A stretch of 64,000 nt of DNA from JACVRW01 sp963808545 (GTDB taxonomy: Bacteria > Actinomycetota > Thermoleophilia > Solirubrobacterales > Thermoleophilaceae): contig CAWEGB010000015.1 in the NCBI GenBank assembly GCA_963808545.1, positions 186,001 to 250,000 on the forward strand, read 5' to 3'. The notes below the pieces were generated by a model. The model searched no databases, was not told the origin of the DNA, and saw only the letters and a list, made by a program, of their open reading frames with translations. Positions 25,512 through 32,420 of this stretch are shown piece after piece; the stretch's first letter is position 1, and each line of letters starts with the position of its first letter. The position numbers and the translations under genes were made by a program.

Positions 25512-25922
25512 ATGAAGCTGCTGCCGCCCTTCGAGGAGCGTTCCTTTCCCGAGCAGCTGATCGCGGCCATCGTGATACCGATGGTGTTCGGAATCGTGAC
25601 CGGCCTGGCGCTCGGCTGGAACGGGATCGTCTACTGGATCCTCGTCGGCCCGCTGGCGATCATCGGCGGTTTCCTGGGTGGCATGGACCATCGCGGTGGC
25701 GACGACGGCTTCGTGCGCGGGCTGATCAGCGGGCTCGTCTACGGCAGCTTCACGCTGCTCGGCTTCGAGATCGTCAACACCGAGGCCAAGGCCTACCTGG
25801 GCGAGCCCCACGTGGGGCTGGTGTTCGCCACCACCCTGATCGGAGGCATCCTTGGAGCCTTGGGCGGCTGGTACCGGCTGAGGGTCGAGCGCCGCGACCC
25901 GGTGGCGACGCCGCCCGCCTAG
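25512..25922 (+). CDS. Small four-helix membrane protein, unknown function
   Basis: 136 residues with four hydrophobic segments: 'LIAAIVIPMVFGIVTGLAL', 'IVYWILVGPLAIIGGFLGG', 'GLISGLVYGSFTLLGFEIV' and 'GLVFATTLIGGILGALGGW'. The short loops include 'DHRGGDDGF'. Both ends are cytoplasmic by the positive-inside rule (C-terminal 'YRLRVERRDP'). It begins 12 nt after ileS, and the ileS stop codon forms the TA of a TAGGCT box 9 nt before its ATG. The stop overlaps the convergent trxA stop by 3-4 bp. Family not recognised. Confidence 0.72.
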   Translation: MKLLPPFEERSFPEQLIAAIVIPMVFGIVTGLALGWNGIVYWILVGPLAIIGGFLGGMDHRGGDDGFVRGLISGLVYGSFTLLGFEIVNTEAKAYLGEPHVGLVFATTLIGGILGALGGWYRLRVERRDPVATPPA

Positions 25923-26248
25923 GCGGCCAGGGCCGGCTCGATCTCCTGCACGAGCCGGCTCTTCGGCAGCGCGCCGATGATCTGGTGCACGGGCTGACCG
26001 CCCTTGAACAGGAGCAGCATTGGGATCGACATCACGTTGTACTGCGCCGCCGTCTGCGGGTTGTCGTCCACGTTCAGCTTCGCGATCTGGAGGTCCTCAC
26101 GCTCGCCCTGGAGCTCTTCGAGATGGGGGGCGATGATCCGGCAGGGACCGCACCACGGAGCCCAGAAGTCGACCAGCACGGGCTTGTCGGCCTCGAGGAC
26201 CTCAGCCTGGAAGTTGTTGTCGGTGACCTCGATGATCGAGCCTGCCAC
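25919..26248 (-). CDS. trxA: Thioredoxin
   Basis: 109 residues, a canonical single-domain thioredoxin. The active site is WCGPC with Cys33 and Cys36, preceded by 'KPVLVDFWAP'. The cis-Pro loop is 'YNVMSIPMLLLFKGG'. It reduces protein disulfides using thioredoxin reductase, which is not in this window. A GGAG-type Shine-Dalgarno precedes the ATG and a strong AT-rich inverted repeat lies 36-58 nt upstream, which may carry the promoter or an operator. Confidence 0.95.
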   Translation of the reverse strand: MAGSIIEVTDNNFQAEVLEADKPVLVDFWAPWCGPCRIIAPHLEELQGEREDLQIAKLNVDDNPQTAAQYNVMSIPMLLLFKGGQPVHQIIGALPKSRLVQEIEPALAA

Positions 26249-26283
26249 GGTTGCTCCTTGTCTTGACCGATGTCTCGGGGTGA

Positions 26284-26306
26284 GACGCTATACAAAATAT
26301 AGCGTC
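26284..26306. promoter_or_regulatory. AT-rich 9-bp inverted repeat upstream of trxA
   Basis: GACGCTATA-CAAAA-TATAGCGTC is a perfect 9-bp inverted repeat, flanked by GGTGA/TCACC-like outer arms. It lies between the glycosyltransferase 3' end and trxA, overlapping the former's stop by 2 bp. Read towards trxA it contains TATA hexamers usable as a -10 box. It could be an operator/promoter for trxA or a terminator-like hairpin after the upstream gene; no T-run follows, which favours the first. Confidence 0.5.
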
Positions 26307-27036
26307 ACCTCCGGAAGCGCAGCGCGGGCACCCGCCAGACCGCCTCCAGAGCGATCCGCGGGGTCATCTTGGACGTCCCGACGCGGCGTTCGCGGAAGAG
26401 TATGGGCACCTCGGTGACCGTGAATCCGGCCCGCGCTGCGCGGTAGGTGAGCTCGATCTGGAACTGGTAGCCGTTGGCCTGAACCTCGTCGAGATCGATT
26501 CCCTCGAGCACCCGCCGGTTGAAGCACTTGAAGCCGCCGGTGAGGTCGCGCACGGGCACCCCGAGCACGAGCCGCGCGTACGCAGACCCACCGCGCGAGA
26601 CCAGCCGGCGCAGCAGGCCCCAGTCGGTCACCCCGCCGCCGGGCACGTAGCGGGAGCCGAGCACGAGGTCGGCCGCACGCGACGCGGCGATCAGGCGGGG
26701 AAGGTCGGTGGGGTCGTGGGAGAAGTCGGAGTCCATCTCGAGCACCAGCTCGGCGCCGGCCTCGAGCGCCATCGCGAAGCCCGCGAGATAGGCCCGGCCG
26801 AGGCCGGCCTTGTGGGGCCGGTGGAGCACCCGCAGCTCGGGCAGCTCCTCGGCCAGCCGGTCGGCGATCTTCCCCGTCCCGTCGGGCGAGCCGTCGTCCA
26901 CGATCAGCACCGTGAAGGGCATTCCCACGGTCTCCAGCTGCCCGGTGACCGCCCGCGCGAAGGGCTCGATGTTCTCGGCCTCGTTGTAGGTCGGGAGGAT
27001 CAACCAGGCTCCGGGCAAGCCGCGTACCCTAGCCAC
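26305..27036 (-). CDS. Polyprenol-phosphate mannosyltransferase-like GT2 glycosyltransferase
   Basis: 243 residues, soluble, no C-terminal membrane domain. It has 'LILPTYNEAENIEPF' at the N-terminus, 'VLIVDDGSPDGTGKIAD' for the nucleotide-sugar site, 'LVLEMDSDFSHDPTDLPRLI' with the catalytic DxD-like motif, and 'LTGGFKCFNRRVLEGID'. 'FRERRVGTSKM' follows near the end. This pattern is that of DPM1/Ppm1-type polyprenol monophosphomannose synthases, which make lipid-linked mannose for O-mannosylation and glycolipids. Sugar specificity cannot be proven from sequence. GTG start only 3 bp from the divergent polX start. Confidence 0.85.
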   Translation of the reverse strand: MARVRGLPGAWLILPTYNEAENIEPFARAVTGQLETVGMPFTVLIVDDGSPDGTGKIADRLAEELPELRVLHRPHKAGLGRAYLAGFAMALEAGAELVLEMDSDFSHDPTDLPRLIAASRAADLVLGSRYVPGGGVTDWGLLRRLVSRGGSAYARLVLGVPVRDLTGGFKCFNRRVLEGIDLDEVQANGYQFQIELTYRAARAGFTVTEVPILFRERRVGTSKMTPRIALEAVWRVPALRFRR

Positions 27037-27039
27037 GGA

Positions 27040-28760
27040 ATGCGCAACGCCGAGATAGCGGAGGCCTTCGAGGAGCTGGCCAGCCTGTACGAGCTCGACG
27101 GCGCGGTGGTCTACCGCGTAGTGGCCTACCGCAACGCCGCGAAGGCGATCCGCGACTCGGGCGTGTCGGTGGAGGAGATGGCCCGTTCGGGCCGCGTCGA
27201 GGAGCTGTCGGGCGTGGGCAAGACCATCGCCGAGAAGATCGACGCGCTGCTCGAGACCGGCTCGATCCCTTCCGCCGACAAGCTAAAGGCCAAGATTCCC
27301 GCCGGCCTGGTGGAGATCACCCGCATCCCGGGTCTCGGGCCCAAGCGGGTCAAGCTGCTCCACGACAGCCTTGGCGTGAGCTCGCTCGACGACCTGCGCA
27401 AGGCAGCGGAGGACGGGCGGCTCAAGGACGTGCCCGGCTTCGGCGACAAGGCCGAGGAGAACGTCATGGCCGCGTTGGCGGCCGGCGCCGACGGCCGGCC
27501 GAAGGAGCGAATGGTGCTCTCCAAGGCTCTGGTGGTGGGCGAGGAGATGGTGGCGGCCCTGCGCGAGCACCCGGCCGCGCTCCGCGTGGAGCTCGCCGGC
27601 AGCGCCCGTCGCCGCGCCGACACCGTCAAGGACCTCGACATCGTGGCGGCGTCGAGCGATCCCGCCGCCCTGTCGAAGGCCTTCACCGAGCTCGAGGCCA
27701 TCGACGTGGTCGGCAGCTCGGGCGAGGCGGGTGCCAGGGCCGTGACCCATTCCGGCCTGGCGGTGGACCTGCGCATCGTCCCCTCGGAGGCGTTCGGCAA
27801 CCTGTTGCAGCACTTCACCGGATCCGGCAAGCACAACGAGGCGCTGCGCACCGAGGCGGTAAGGCGCGGGCTGCACGTGAGCGAGTACGGCGTCTCGGAC
27901 GACGACAGCGGTGAGAACGAGGCGTTCACCACCGAGGAGCAGGTCTATGACCGCCTGGGCATGGCCTACGTCGTGCCCGAGCTGCGCGAGAACAGGGGCG
28001 AGCTGGAGGCCGCCCGTCGCGGTGAGCTGCCCGACCTGTCGAGCTCGACGACCTGCGCGGCGACCTGCACATGCACACGACGCTCTCCGACGGACGCAAC
28101 AGTCTCGAGGAGATGGTCGAGGGAGCGCGCGAGCTCGGCTACGACTACCTGGCCGTCACCGACCACTCGGCCACCCACGGCTTCGGCGACGACGTCTCGC
28201 CGGACGCCCTGCGTGCCCGGATCGAGGAGATCCGCGCGCTCGAGGACCCGGGGATCCTGGTGCTGGCCGGCACGGAGACCAACGTCCTCCCCGACGGCAG
28301 CGTGGACTACGCCGACGACCTGCTGGCCGAGCTCGACTGGGTGGTGGCCAGCCTCCACACCTCCTTTCGCCTGTCCGAGAAGGAGCAGACCGAGCGCATG
28401 ATGCGAGCCATGGAGAACCCGCTGGTGGACGTGATCGGCCATCCCACCGGCCGGCTGATCGGGCGCCGCGAGCCCTACGCCATCGACCTCGACCGCGTGA
28501 TCGCGAAGGCGGTGGAGACCGGCACGTTCCTGGAGATCAACAGCAACCCCGACCGCCGGGACCTGAACGACGTCTACGCACGCGCGGCCGCGGAGGCCGG
28601 GGTGACGATCATGATCAACTCCGACTCACACGGGGTGGAGACGCTGGCGAACATCCGCTACGGCGTGTCAACCGCCCGCCGGGCCTGGCTGAGCGCGGAC
28701 AACGTGGGCAACACGCGCCCGTGGGACGAGCTGCGGAAGCTGCGCAAGCGGGGGAAGTAG
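27040..28760 (+). pseudogene. polX: DNA polymerase/3'-5' exonuclease PolX, interrupted by a frameshift
   Basis: Two frames together encode one ~573-residue PolX. Bases 27040 to ~28038 give the N-terminal HhH region ('VEELSGVGKTIAEKIDALLE', 'ITRIPGLGPKRVKLLH') and the pol beta palm with catalytic Asps in 'KDLDIVAAS' and 'AVDLRIV'. The C-terminal PHP domain continues in the next frame to 28760 ('GDLHMHTTLSDGRN', 'YLAVTDHSATHG', 'VIGHPTGRLIG', 'INSDSH'). The switch lies at 28036-28040, where CTGTCGAG replaces the expected CTGGTCGAG: one G is missing. The internal ATG at 28071 would lose the first PHP His. Probable sequencing error or recent mutation. TACCCT lies 9 nt before the ATG. Confidence 0.85.
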
Positions 28761-28773
28761 GGCCACGGCTCGC

Positions 28774-28805
28774 GCTGCGTTCCGTTCGGGCTGCGTTCCG
28801 TTCGG
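28774..28805 (+). repeat. Two tandem copies of a 16-bp unit
   Basis: GCTGCGTTCCGTTCGG occurs twice head-to-tail (28774-28789 and 28790-28805) right after polX. The second copy forms the left edge of the longer dispersed element that follows. Confidence 0.7.
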
Positions 28806-28896
28806 GCGCTGCGCGGCGCCTCGGAGCGCCCACGTCTTGCTGGGGAAGGGGGTGAGTCTGTCGAGTTTGTTGCGCTATGGGGGCATAACTCGACAG
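28791..28896 (+). ncRNA. Copy A of a structured dispersed intergenic element
   Basis: Bases 28791-28851 align without gaps to 49513-49573 at 50 of 61 positions. A first hairpin pairs GGGCGCT (28804-28810) with AGCGCCC (28825-28831). A conserved stretch ending GCTGGGGAAGGGG follows, then a second hairpin with a 10-bp perfect stem, CTGTCGAGTT (28858-28867) and AACTCGACAG (28887-28896). Its 19-nt loop contains CTATGGGG. It fills the space between polX and the convergent gene at 28910. It could be a structured RNA, a 3' UTR or terminator element, or a REP-like repeat. Confidence 0.5.
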
Positions 28897-28909
28897 GGAG
28901 TCCTACCCG

Positions 28910-29425
28910 TCACACCTCCACCGGCTCCACCTTTCGCAGCCCCGGCAGCCGCAGCAGCTGCGGGCGACCCAGCGGCGAGGTGCGGTCGAACCAGAACTCC
29001 ACTCCGTCGCGGCCCTCCACCGCCGCCACCGCCGAGGACTGCTTTCGCCACGTCAGTGCCACGAGCAGGCAGTAGCCGGTGGCTATCGCCGGGACCTGGG
29101 GGAAGAAGAAGCCGATCACGGCGGAGGCGATCGTCAGGACGATCAGCGGCCACAGTCGGTTGAACAGCACCGTGCCGGGCTCGAGCTCGGGCAGCGCGTT
29201 GGTCTTGCGTGCGCCGGCCAGCATGTCGGCGATCCCCGGGGTGGCCATCGCGCGACGGCCCATCCAGAGGCCGGCCAGGGTGGCCAGGCACCACCAGATC
29301 GCGGCCACGTAGACGAGCGTGTTGGTGTCCTCGCCGGCCGCCCCGGCCACCGACACGACGGCCAGAGCGGTGGCGGCCCCGCCGAACAGGACGACGGCCA
29401 CGCGCAGGAAGTCGCGAAACCTCAC
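28910..29425 (-). CDS. Membrane protein of unknown function
   Basis: 171 residues with about four membrane segments: 'RVAVVLFGGAATALAVVSVAG', 'LVYVAAIWWCLATLAGLWMG', 'LWPLIVLTIASAVIGFFFP' and 'VPAIATGYCLLVALTW'. A soluble C-terminal region of ~45 residues ('VEGRDGVEFWFDRTSPLGRPQLLRLPGL') follows. Its GTG start overlaps the stop of otsB (GTGA), so the two are coupled. No catalytic motif is seen and I do not recognise the family. Confidence 0.75.
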   Translation of the reverse strand: MRFRDFLRVAVVLFGGAATALAVVSVAGAAGEDTNTLVYVAAIWWCLATLAGLWMGRRAMATPGIADMLAGARKTNALPELEPGTVLFNRLWPLIVLTIASAVIGFFFPQVPAIATGYCLLVALTWRKQSSAVAAVEGRDGVEFWFDRTSPLGRPQLLRLPGLRKVEPVEV

Positions 29426-30234
29426 TGCTCGGCGAGCGCGACGAGCACCTGGGCGAAGCCGTCCACGCCGTCCACCACCAGGTCCGCGCGGTCGACGATC
29501 GCGGCGGGCCCCTCGTCCGAGCTCACGCCCACCCGCACCGCGTGGTCGAGCTTGCCCTCGGCCACCAGGGCATCGAGAGCGTCGAAGGCGTCGAGATCGG
29601 TGGCGTCGTCGCCGCCGTAGATGGCCGACCGCACTCCCGATCGCCTTACGAGATCTGTCACCGCCTGGCCCTTGTCGATCCGCACGGGCGGCCTCACCTC
29701 CAGGACCTTGCGTCCCCAGTGGACCGAGAACCCCGCCGCCTCGGCCTCCTGGGCGAGCCCCTCGAGCTGCGTGCGGGCGCGGTCCTCGTCGGGAGCCCCC
29801 CGCCAGTGGAAGGCCGCGATCGGCCCCTTGTCCTCGATCCGCACCCGCAGGGCGCGCAGCTCGCGCGTGTCCTGCTCGGACGAGAAGCGCCGCACCCGCT
29901 TCTCCCAGCTCTTGAACGCGGGCACGACACGTGGTGTGGACGAGCCGGGCTCGAGCAGCTCGGCGCCGTGCGAGCCGGCGTAGGCGATCCCGCCCACGCC
30001 CACCAGCCGGCGGACGTCGGCCACCGCCCGGCCGGAGATGCAGGCCACGCAGCCGTAGCGGCGGGCCAGACGGCCGAGCAGCACGGAGGTCTCCTCGCGC
30101 ACATGGGCGTCCTCGGCCCGGCCGACGATCGGCGCGAGCACACCGTCCACGTCGGAGAACACGGCAGCGGCCGGGGGATCGTCAGTCAGAGGCTTGACGG
30201 CCTCGGCCAGAGTCTCGCCGGGAGGAGCGGGCAC
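29422..30234 (-). CDS. otsB: Trehalose-6-phosphate phosphatase
   Basis: 270 residues of the HAD superfamily. The phosphoryl-accepting motif I is 'AVFSDVDGVLAPIV' (Asp28, Asp30). 'CVACISGRAVADVRRLVGV' and 'YAGSHGAELL' are typical of OtsB. 'DKGPIAAFHWRGAPDE' and the motif IV region 'AIYGGDDATDLDAFDAL' complete the set. It releases trehalose from trehalose-6-phosphate. No otsA lies in this window. The GTG start is 20 bp from the divergent transporter start, with overlapping -10 candidates. Confidence 0.87.
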   Translation of the reverse strand: MPAPPGETLAEAVKPLTDDPPAAAVFSDVDGVLAPIVGRAEDAHVREETSVLLGRLARRYGCVACISGRAVADVRRLVGVGGIAYAGSHGAELLEPGSSTPRVVPAFKSWEKRVRRFSSEQDTRELRALRVRIEDKGPIAAFHWRGAPDEDRARTQLEGLAQEAEAAGFSVHWGRKVLEVRPPVRIDKGQAVTDLVRRSGVRSAIYGGDDATDLDAFDALDALVAEGKLDHAVRVGVSSDEGPAAIVDRADLVVDGVDGFAQVLVALAEQ

Positions 30235-30254
30235 GCGCCGTAGTATGCCCCGCG

Positions 30255-30611
30255 ATGTCGTCCAGGCCGCTTCGCCTCGCCGCCATTGCCACCGCGGCGG
30301 GTGCCTTCTCCGGCCTCTTCGGAGTGGGCGGCGGAACGATCATCGTGCCTCTGCTCGTGCTGTGGCTCGGCTACGGCAACAAGGAGGCCACCGGCACATC
30401 GCTGGCCGCGATCATCGTGATCGGGCTGCTGGCCGCGGTCGCGCAGGCCTTCTACGGCAACGTCGACCTGTGGCTCGGGCTGCTGATCGCTGTGCCCGCG
30501 ATCGCCGGAGTCACGGCCGGCACGGCGTTGCAACAGCGCCTCTCCGAGCGCGCGGTGGCCGCCGCGTTCGTGGCCCTGCTCCTGGCCTCGGCGGCGGTGC
30601 TCATCTTCTGA
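30255..30611 (+). CDS. TauE/SafE-type (TSUP) transporter, half-size, N-terminal-like
   Basis: 118 residues with about four membrane helices. It contains the TSUP repeat motif 'GAFSGLFGVGGGTIIVPLLVLWLG' followed by 'ATGTSLAAIIVIGLLAA'. Full-length TauE/SafE proteins (~250 residues) have two such repeats in one chain; here each is a separate gene. The ATG lies 8 nt after TAGTAT. Its TGA overlaps the ATG of the second half (TGATG). The pair probably assembles as a heterodimer exporting a small organic or sulfur-containing anion. Confidence 0.82.
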   Translation: MSSRPLRLAAIATAAGAFSGLFGVGGGTIIVPLLVLWLGYGNKEATGTSLAAIIVIGLLAAVAQAFYGNVDLWLGLLIAVPAIAGVTAGTALQQRLSERAVAAAFVALLLASAAVLIF

Positions 30612-30985
30612 TGGATGCGGTCGAGCTCATCGGGTTGCTGGCGCTCGGCTTCGCCGCCGGCGTGGCCGGGGGTCTGTTGGGCGTGGGGGGCGGGATCCTC
30701 TTCGTGCCCGCGCTGGTGGTCTTCGCCGGGCTAAGCCAGATCGAGGCGGTGGCCACATCGCTGGTGGCGGTGGTGCTGGTGGCGGTGGTGGGCACCTGGC
30801 GCCAGCACGGGTACGGCAACGTCCGGCTGCGTGACGGCCTGGTGATCGGCGTGCTCTCTCCGATCGGGGTACTGGTGGGGGTGGTCCTGGCCAACACGCT
30901 TCCCGAGCGCGCGCTCGAGCTGTCGTTCGCCGCCCTGCAGCTGCTGGTGGCGTGGCAACTCGCGGGGAAGGCGGGACTGCGCTAG
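30611..30985 (+). CDS. TauE/SafE-type (TSUP) transporter, half-size, second half
   Basis: 124 residues, about four membrane helices. It repeats the same motif: 'GVAGGLLGVGGGILFVPALVVFAGLS' and 'AVATSLVAVVLVAVVGTW'. Translation is coupled to the preceding half by the TGATG overlap. Each half keeps its own glycine-rich loop, so neither looks like a decayed fragment. It ends 10 nt before the STAS gene, and its stop codon TAG forms part of that gene's TAGGTT box. Confidence 0.82.
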   Translation: MDAVELIGLLALGFAAGVAGGLLGVGGGILFVPALVVFAGLSQIEAVATSLVAVVLVAVVGTWRQHGYGNVRLRDGLVIGVLSPIGVLVGVVLANTLPERALELSFAALQLLVAWQLAGKAGLR

Positions 30986-30995
30986 GTTGCCTTCA

Positions 30996-31328
30996 GTGGA
31001 GATTCTCGAGGTCGTCAGCGACGGCGCGGACGAGCAGGTGACCATCTCCCTGAAGGGGGAGCTGGACCTGTCCACCGTGGGCAAGGTCGAGGAGGAGCTG
31101 CGCCGCGTGGAGTCCATCGAGGCGTCGGTCGTGGTGCTCGACCTCTCCGGTCTGACCTTCCTCGACTCGACCGGCCTGCGGGCGGTGATCACCGCCGACG
31201 AGCGGGCGCGCGAACAGGGTCGGCGGTTCGTGGTCGTCAAGGGCCCCGGTGCGGTCCAGCGGGTGTTCTCGATCACGCGCCTCGAGGAGCGCCTGGAGAT
31301 GGTCGACGACGGTTCAAGCGTGGCTTAG
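30996..31328 (+). CDS. STAS-domain anti-sigma-factor antagonist (SpoIIAA-like)
   Basis: 110 residues, one STAS domain: 'VTISLKGELDLSTVGKVEEEL', then 'VVVLDLSGLTFLDSTGLRAVI' with the phosphorylatable Ser58 in DSTGL. In partner-switching systems the unphosphorylated form captures an anti-sigma kinase and frees a sigma factor. No RsbW-type kinase is nearby, but a sigma-70 gene follows after 33 nt. GTG 30996 is preferred over TTG 30987 because TAGGTT (30983-30988) lies exactly 7 nt upstream. Confidence 0.9.
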   Translation: MEILEVVSDGADEQVTISLKGELDLSTVGKVEEELRRVESIEASVVVLDLSGLTFLDSTGLRAVITADERAREQGRRFVVVKGPGAVQRVFSITRLEERLEMVDDGSSVA

Positions 31329-31361
31329 GGGCGGCGCCGTGGGCGAGGCAGAGTCTCCGTC

Positions 31362-32420
31362 ATGAGCGTCGCGGAGCTGAGCGCCCGTCCGGAGGTGGCG
31401 TCGCTGGTCGGTCGCGGTGAGGAGAGCGGCTGCGTCAACCTCTCCGAGTTGGACGAGCTCGCACAGACGCTCGAGCTGCTGGACGACGACATCGAGGCGC
31501 TGGAGGACCTGCTCGAGGCCAAGGGCATCGATCTCTCCGACGACTGCGGCCGCCCCGCGGTGGAGCCCACGAGCTTTCGCAACGGCGAGCTGGCGGCGGC
31601 CACCACGGACGCCCTGCAGCTGTTCCTGAACGAGATCCGGCGCTACCCGCTGCTCACGGCGGATGAGGAGATCGAGCTGGCCAAGCGCATCGAGCAGGGT
31701 GATCTCGCGGCCAAGGAGCGCATGATCAACTCGAACCTCCGCCTGGTGGTCTCGATCGCCAAGAAGTACCAGGGCCAGGAGCTGTCGCTGCTCGACCTGA
31801 TCCAGGAGGGCATCTTCGGACTGATCAGGGCCGCCGAGAAGTTCGACTGGCGCAAGGGCTACAAGTTCTCCACCTACGCCACCTTCTGGATTCGCCAGGC
31901 CATCCAACGCGGGCTCGCCAACAAGGCGCGGACGATCCGTATCCCCGTCCACATCGGCCAGCGCGAGCGCAAGATCGTGCGCACCGAGCGCGATCTGCAG
32001 GCCCGGCTGGGCCGCGAGCCCTCGGACGAGGAGATCGCCACGGCGGCCGAGCTGCCGCTCACACAGGTCGAGGAGGTGCGCGAGGCGGCTCGCACGGTCA
32101 CGAGCCTCGACCGCCCGGTGGGCGAGGAGGGCGACACCCGCCTGGGCGACCTGCTCGAGGGCGACACTCCGCCGCCCGACCAGGAGGTGGAGCTCAGCCT
32201 CAGCGAGGAGCTCCTGAGGCAGACGATCGACGAGCTGCCCGACACCGAGCAGCGAGTGATCCGCCTGCGCTACGGGATCGACGGAGAGGACCCCAAGCCG
32301 CTGCGCGAGACCGGCCGCCGCCTCGGCCTATCGGCCGAGCGAGTGCGACAGCTGGAGTCGAAGGCGCTGAAGCGGCTGGCGCACCGGCGCGAGCTGGAAG
32401 CCCTTCGTCACGTGGCCTGA
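31362..32420 (+). CDS. RNA polymerase sigma-70 factor, RpoD/SigA-like (group 1 or 2)
   Basis: 352 residues. Residues ~25-65 resemble region 1.1, then region 1.2 'DALQLFLNEIRRYPLLTADEEIELAKRI'. Region 2 follows with 'NLRLVVSIAKKYQGQELSLLDLIQEG' and 'YKFSTYATFWIRQAIQR'. Region 3 begins 'ARTIRIPVHIGQRERKI' and region 4.2 is 'LRETGRRLGLSAERVRQLESKALKRLA'. The promoter-melting pair that is Trp-Trp in most primary sigmas is Phe175-Trp176, hinting at a group 2 factor. There is no long non-conserved region. The upstream STAS gene suggests possible partner-switching control. Confidence 0.9.
   Translation: MSVAELSARPEVASLVGRGEESGCVNLSELDELAQTLELLDDDIEALEDLLEAKGIDLSDDCGRPAVEPTSFRNGELAAATTDALQLFLNEIRRYPLLTADEEIELAKRIEQGDLAAKERMINSNLRLVVSIAKKYQGQELSLLDLIQEGIFGLIRAAEKFDWRKGYKFSTYATFWIRQAIQRGLANKARTIRIPVHIGQRERKIVRTERDLQARLGREPSDEEIATAAELPLTQVEEVREAARTVTSLDRPVGEEGDTRLGDLLEGDTPPPDQEVELSLSEELLRQTIDELPDTEQRVIRLRYGIDGEDPKPLRETGRRLGLSAERVRQLESKALKRLAHRRELEALRHVA

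Noticed and set aside
28071..28760. A separate PHP-family phosphatase gene starting at ATG 28071
   Set aside because: The ATG falls between the two His of the first PHP motif, and upstream sequence in the same frame continues PolX homology. A frameshifted polX explains both halves.
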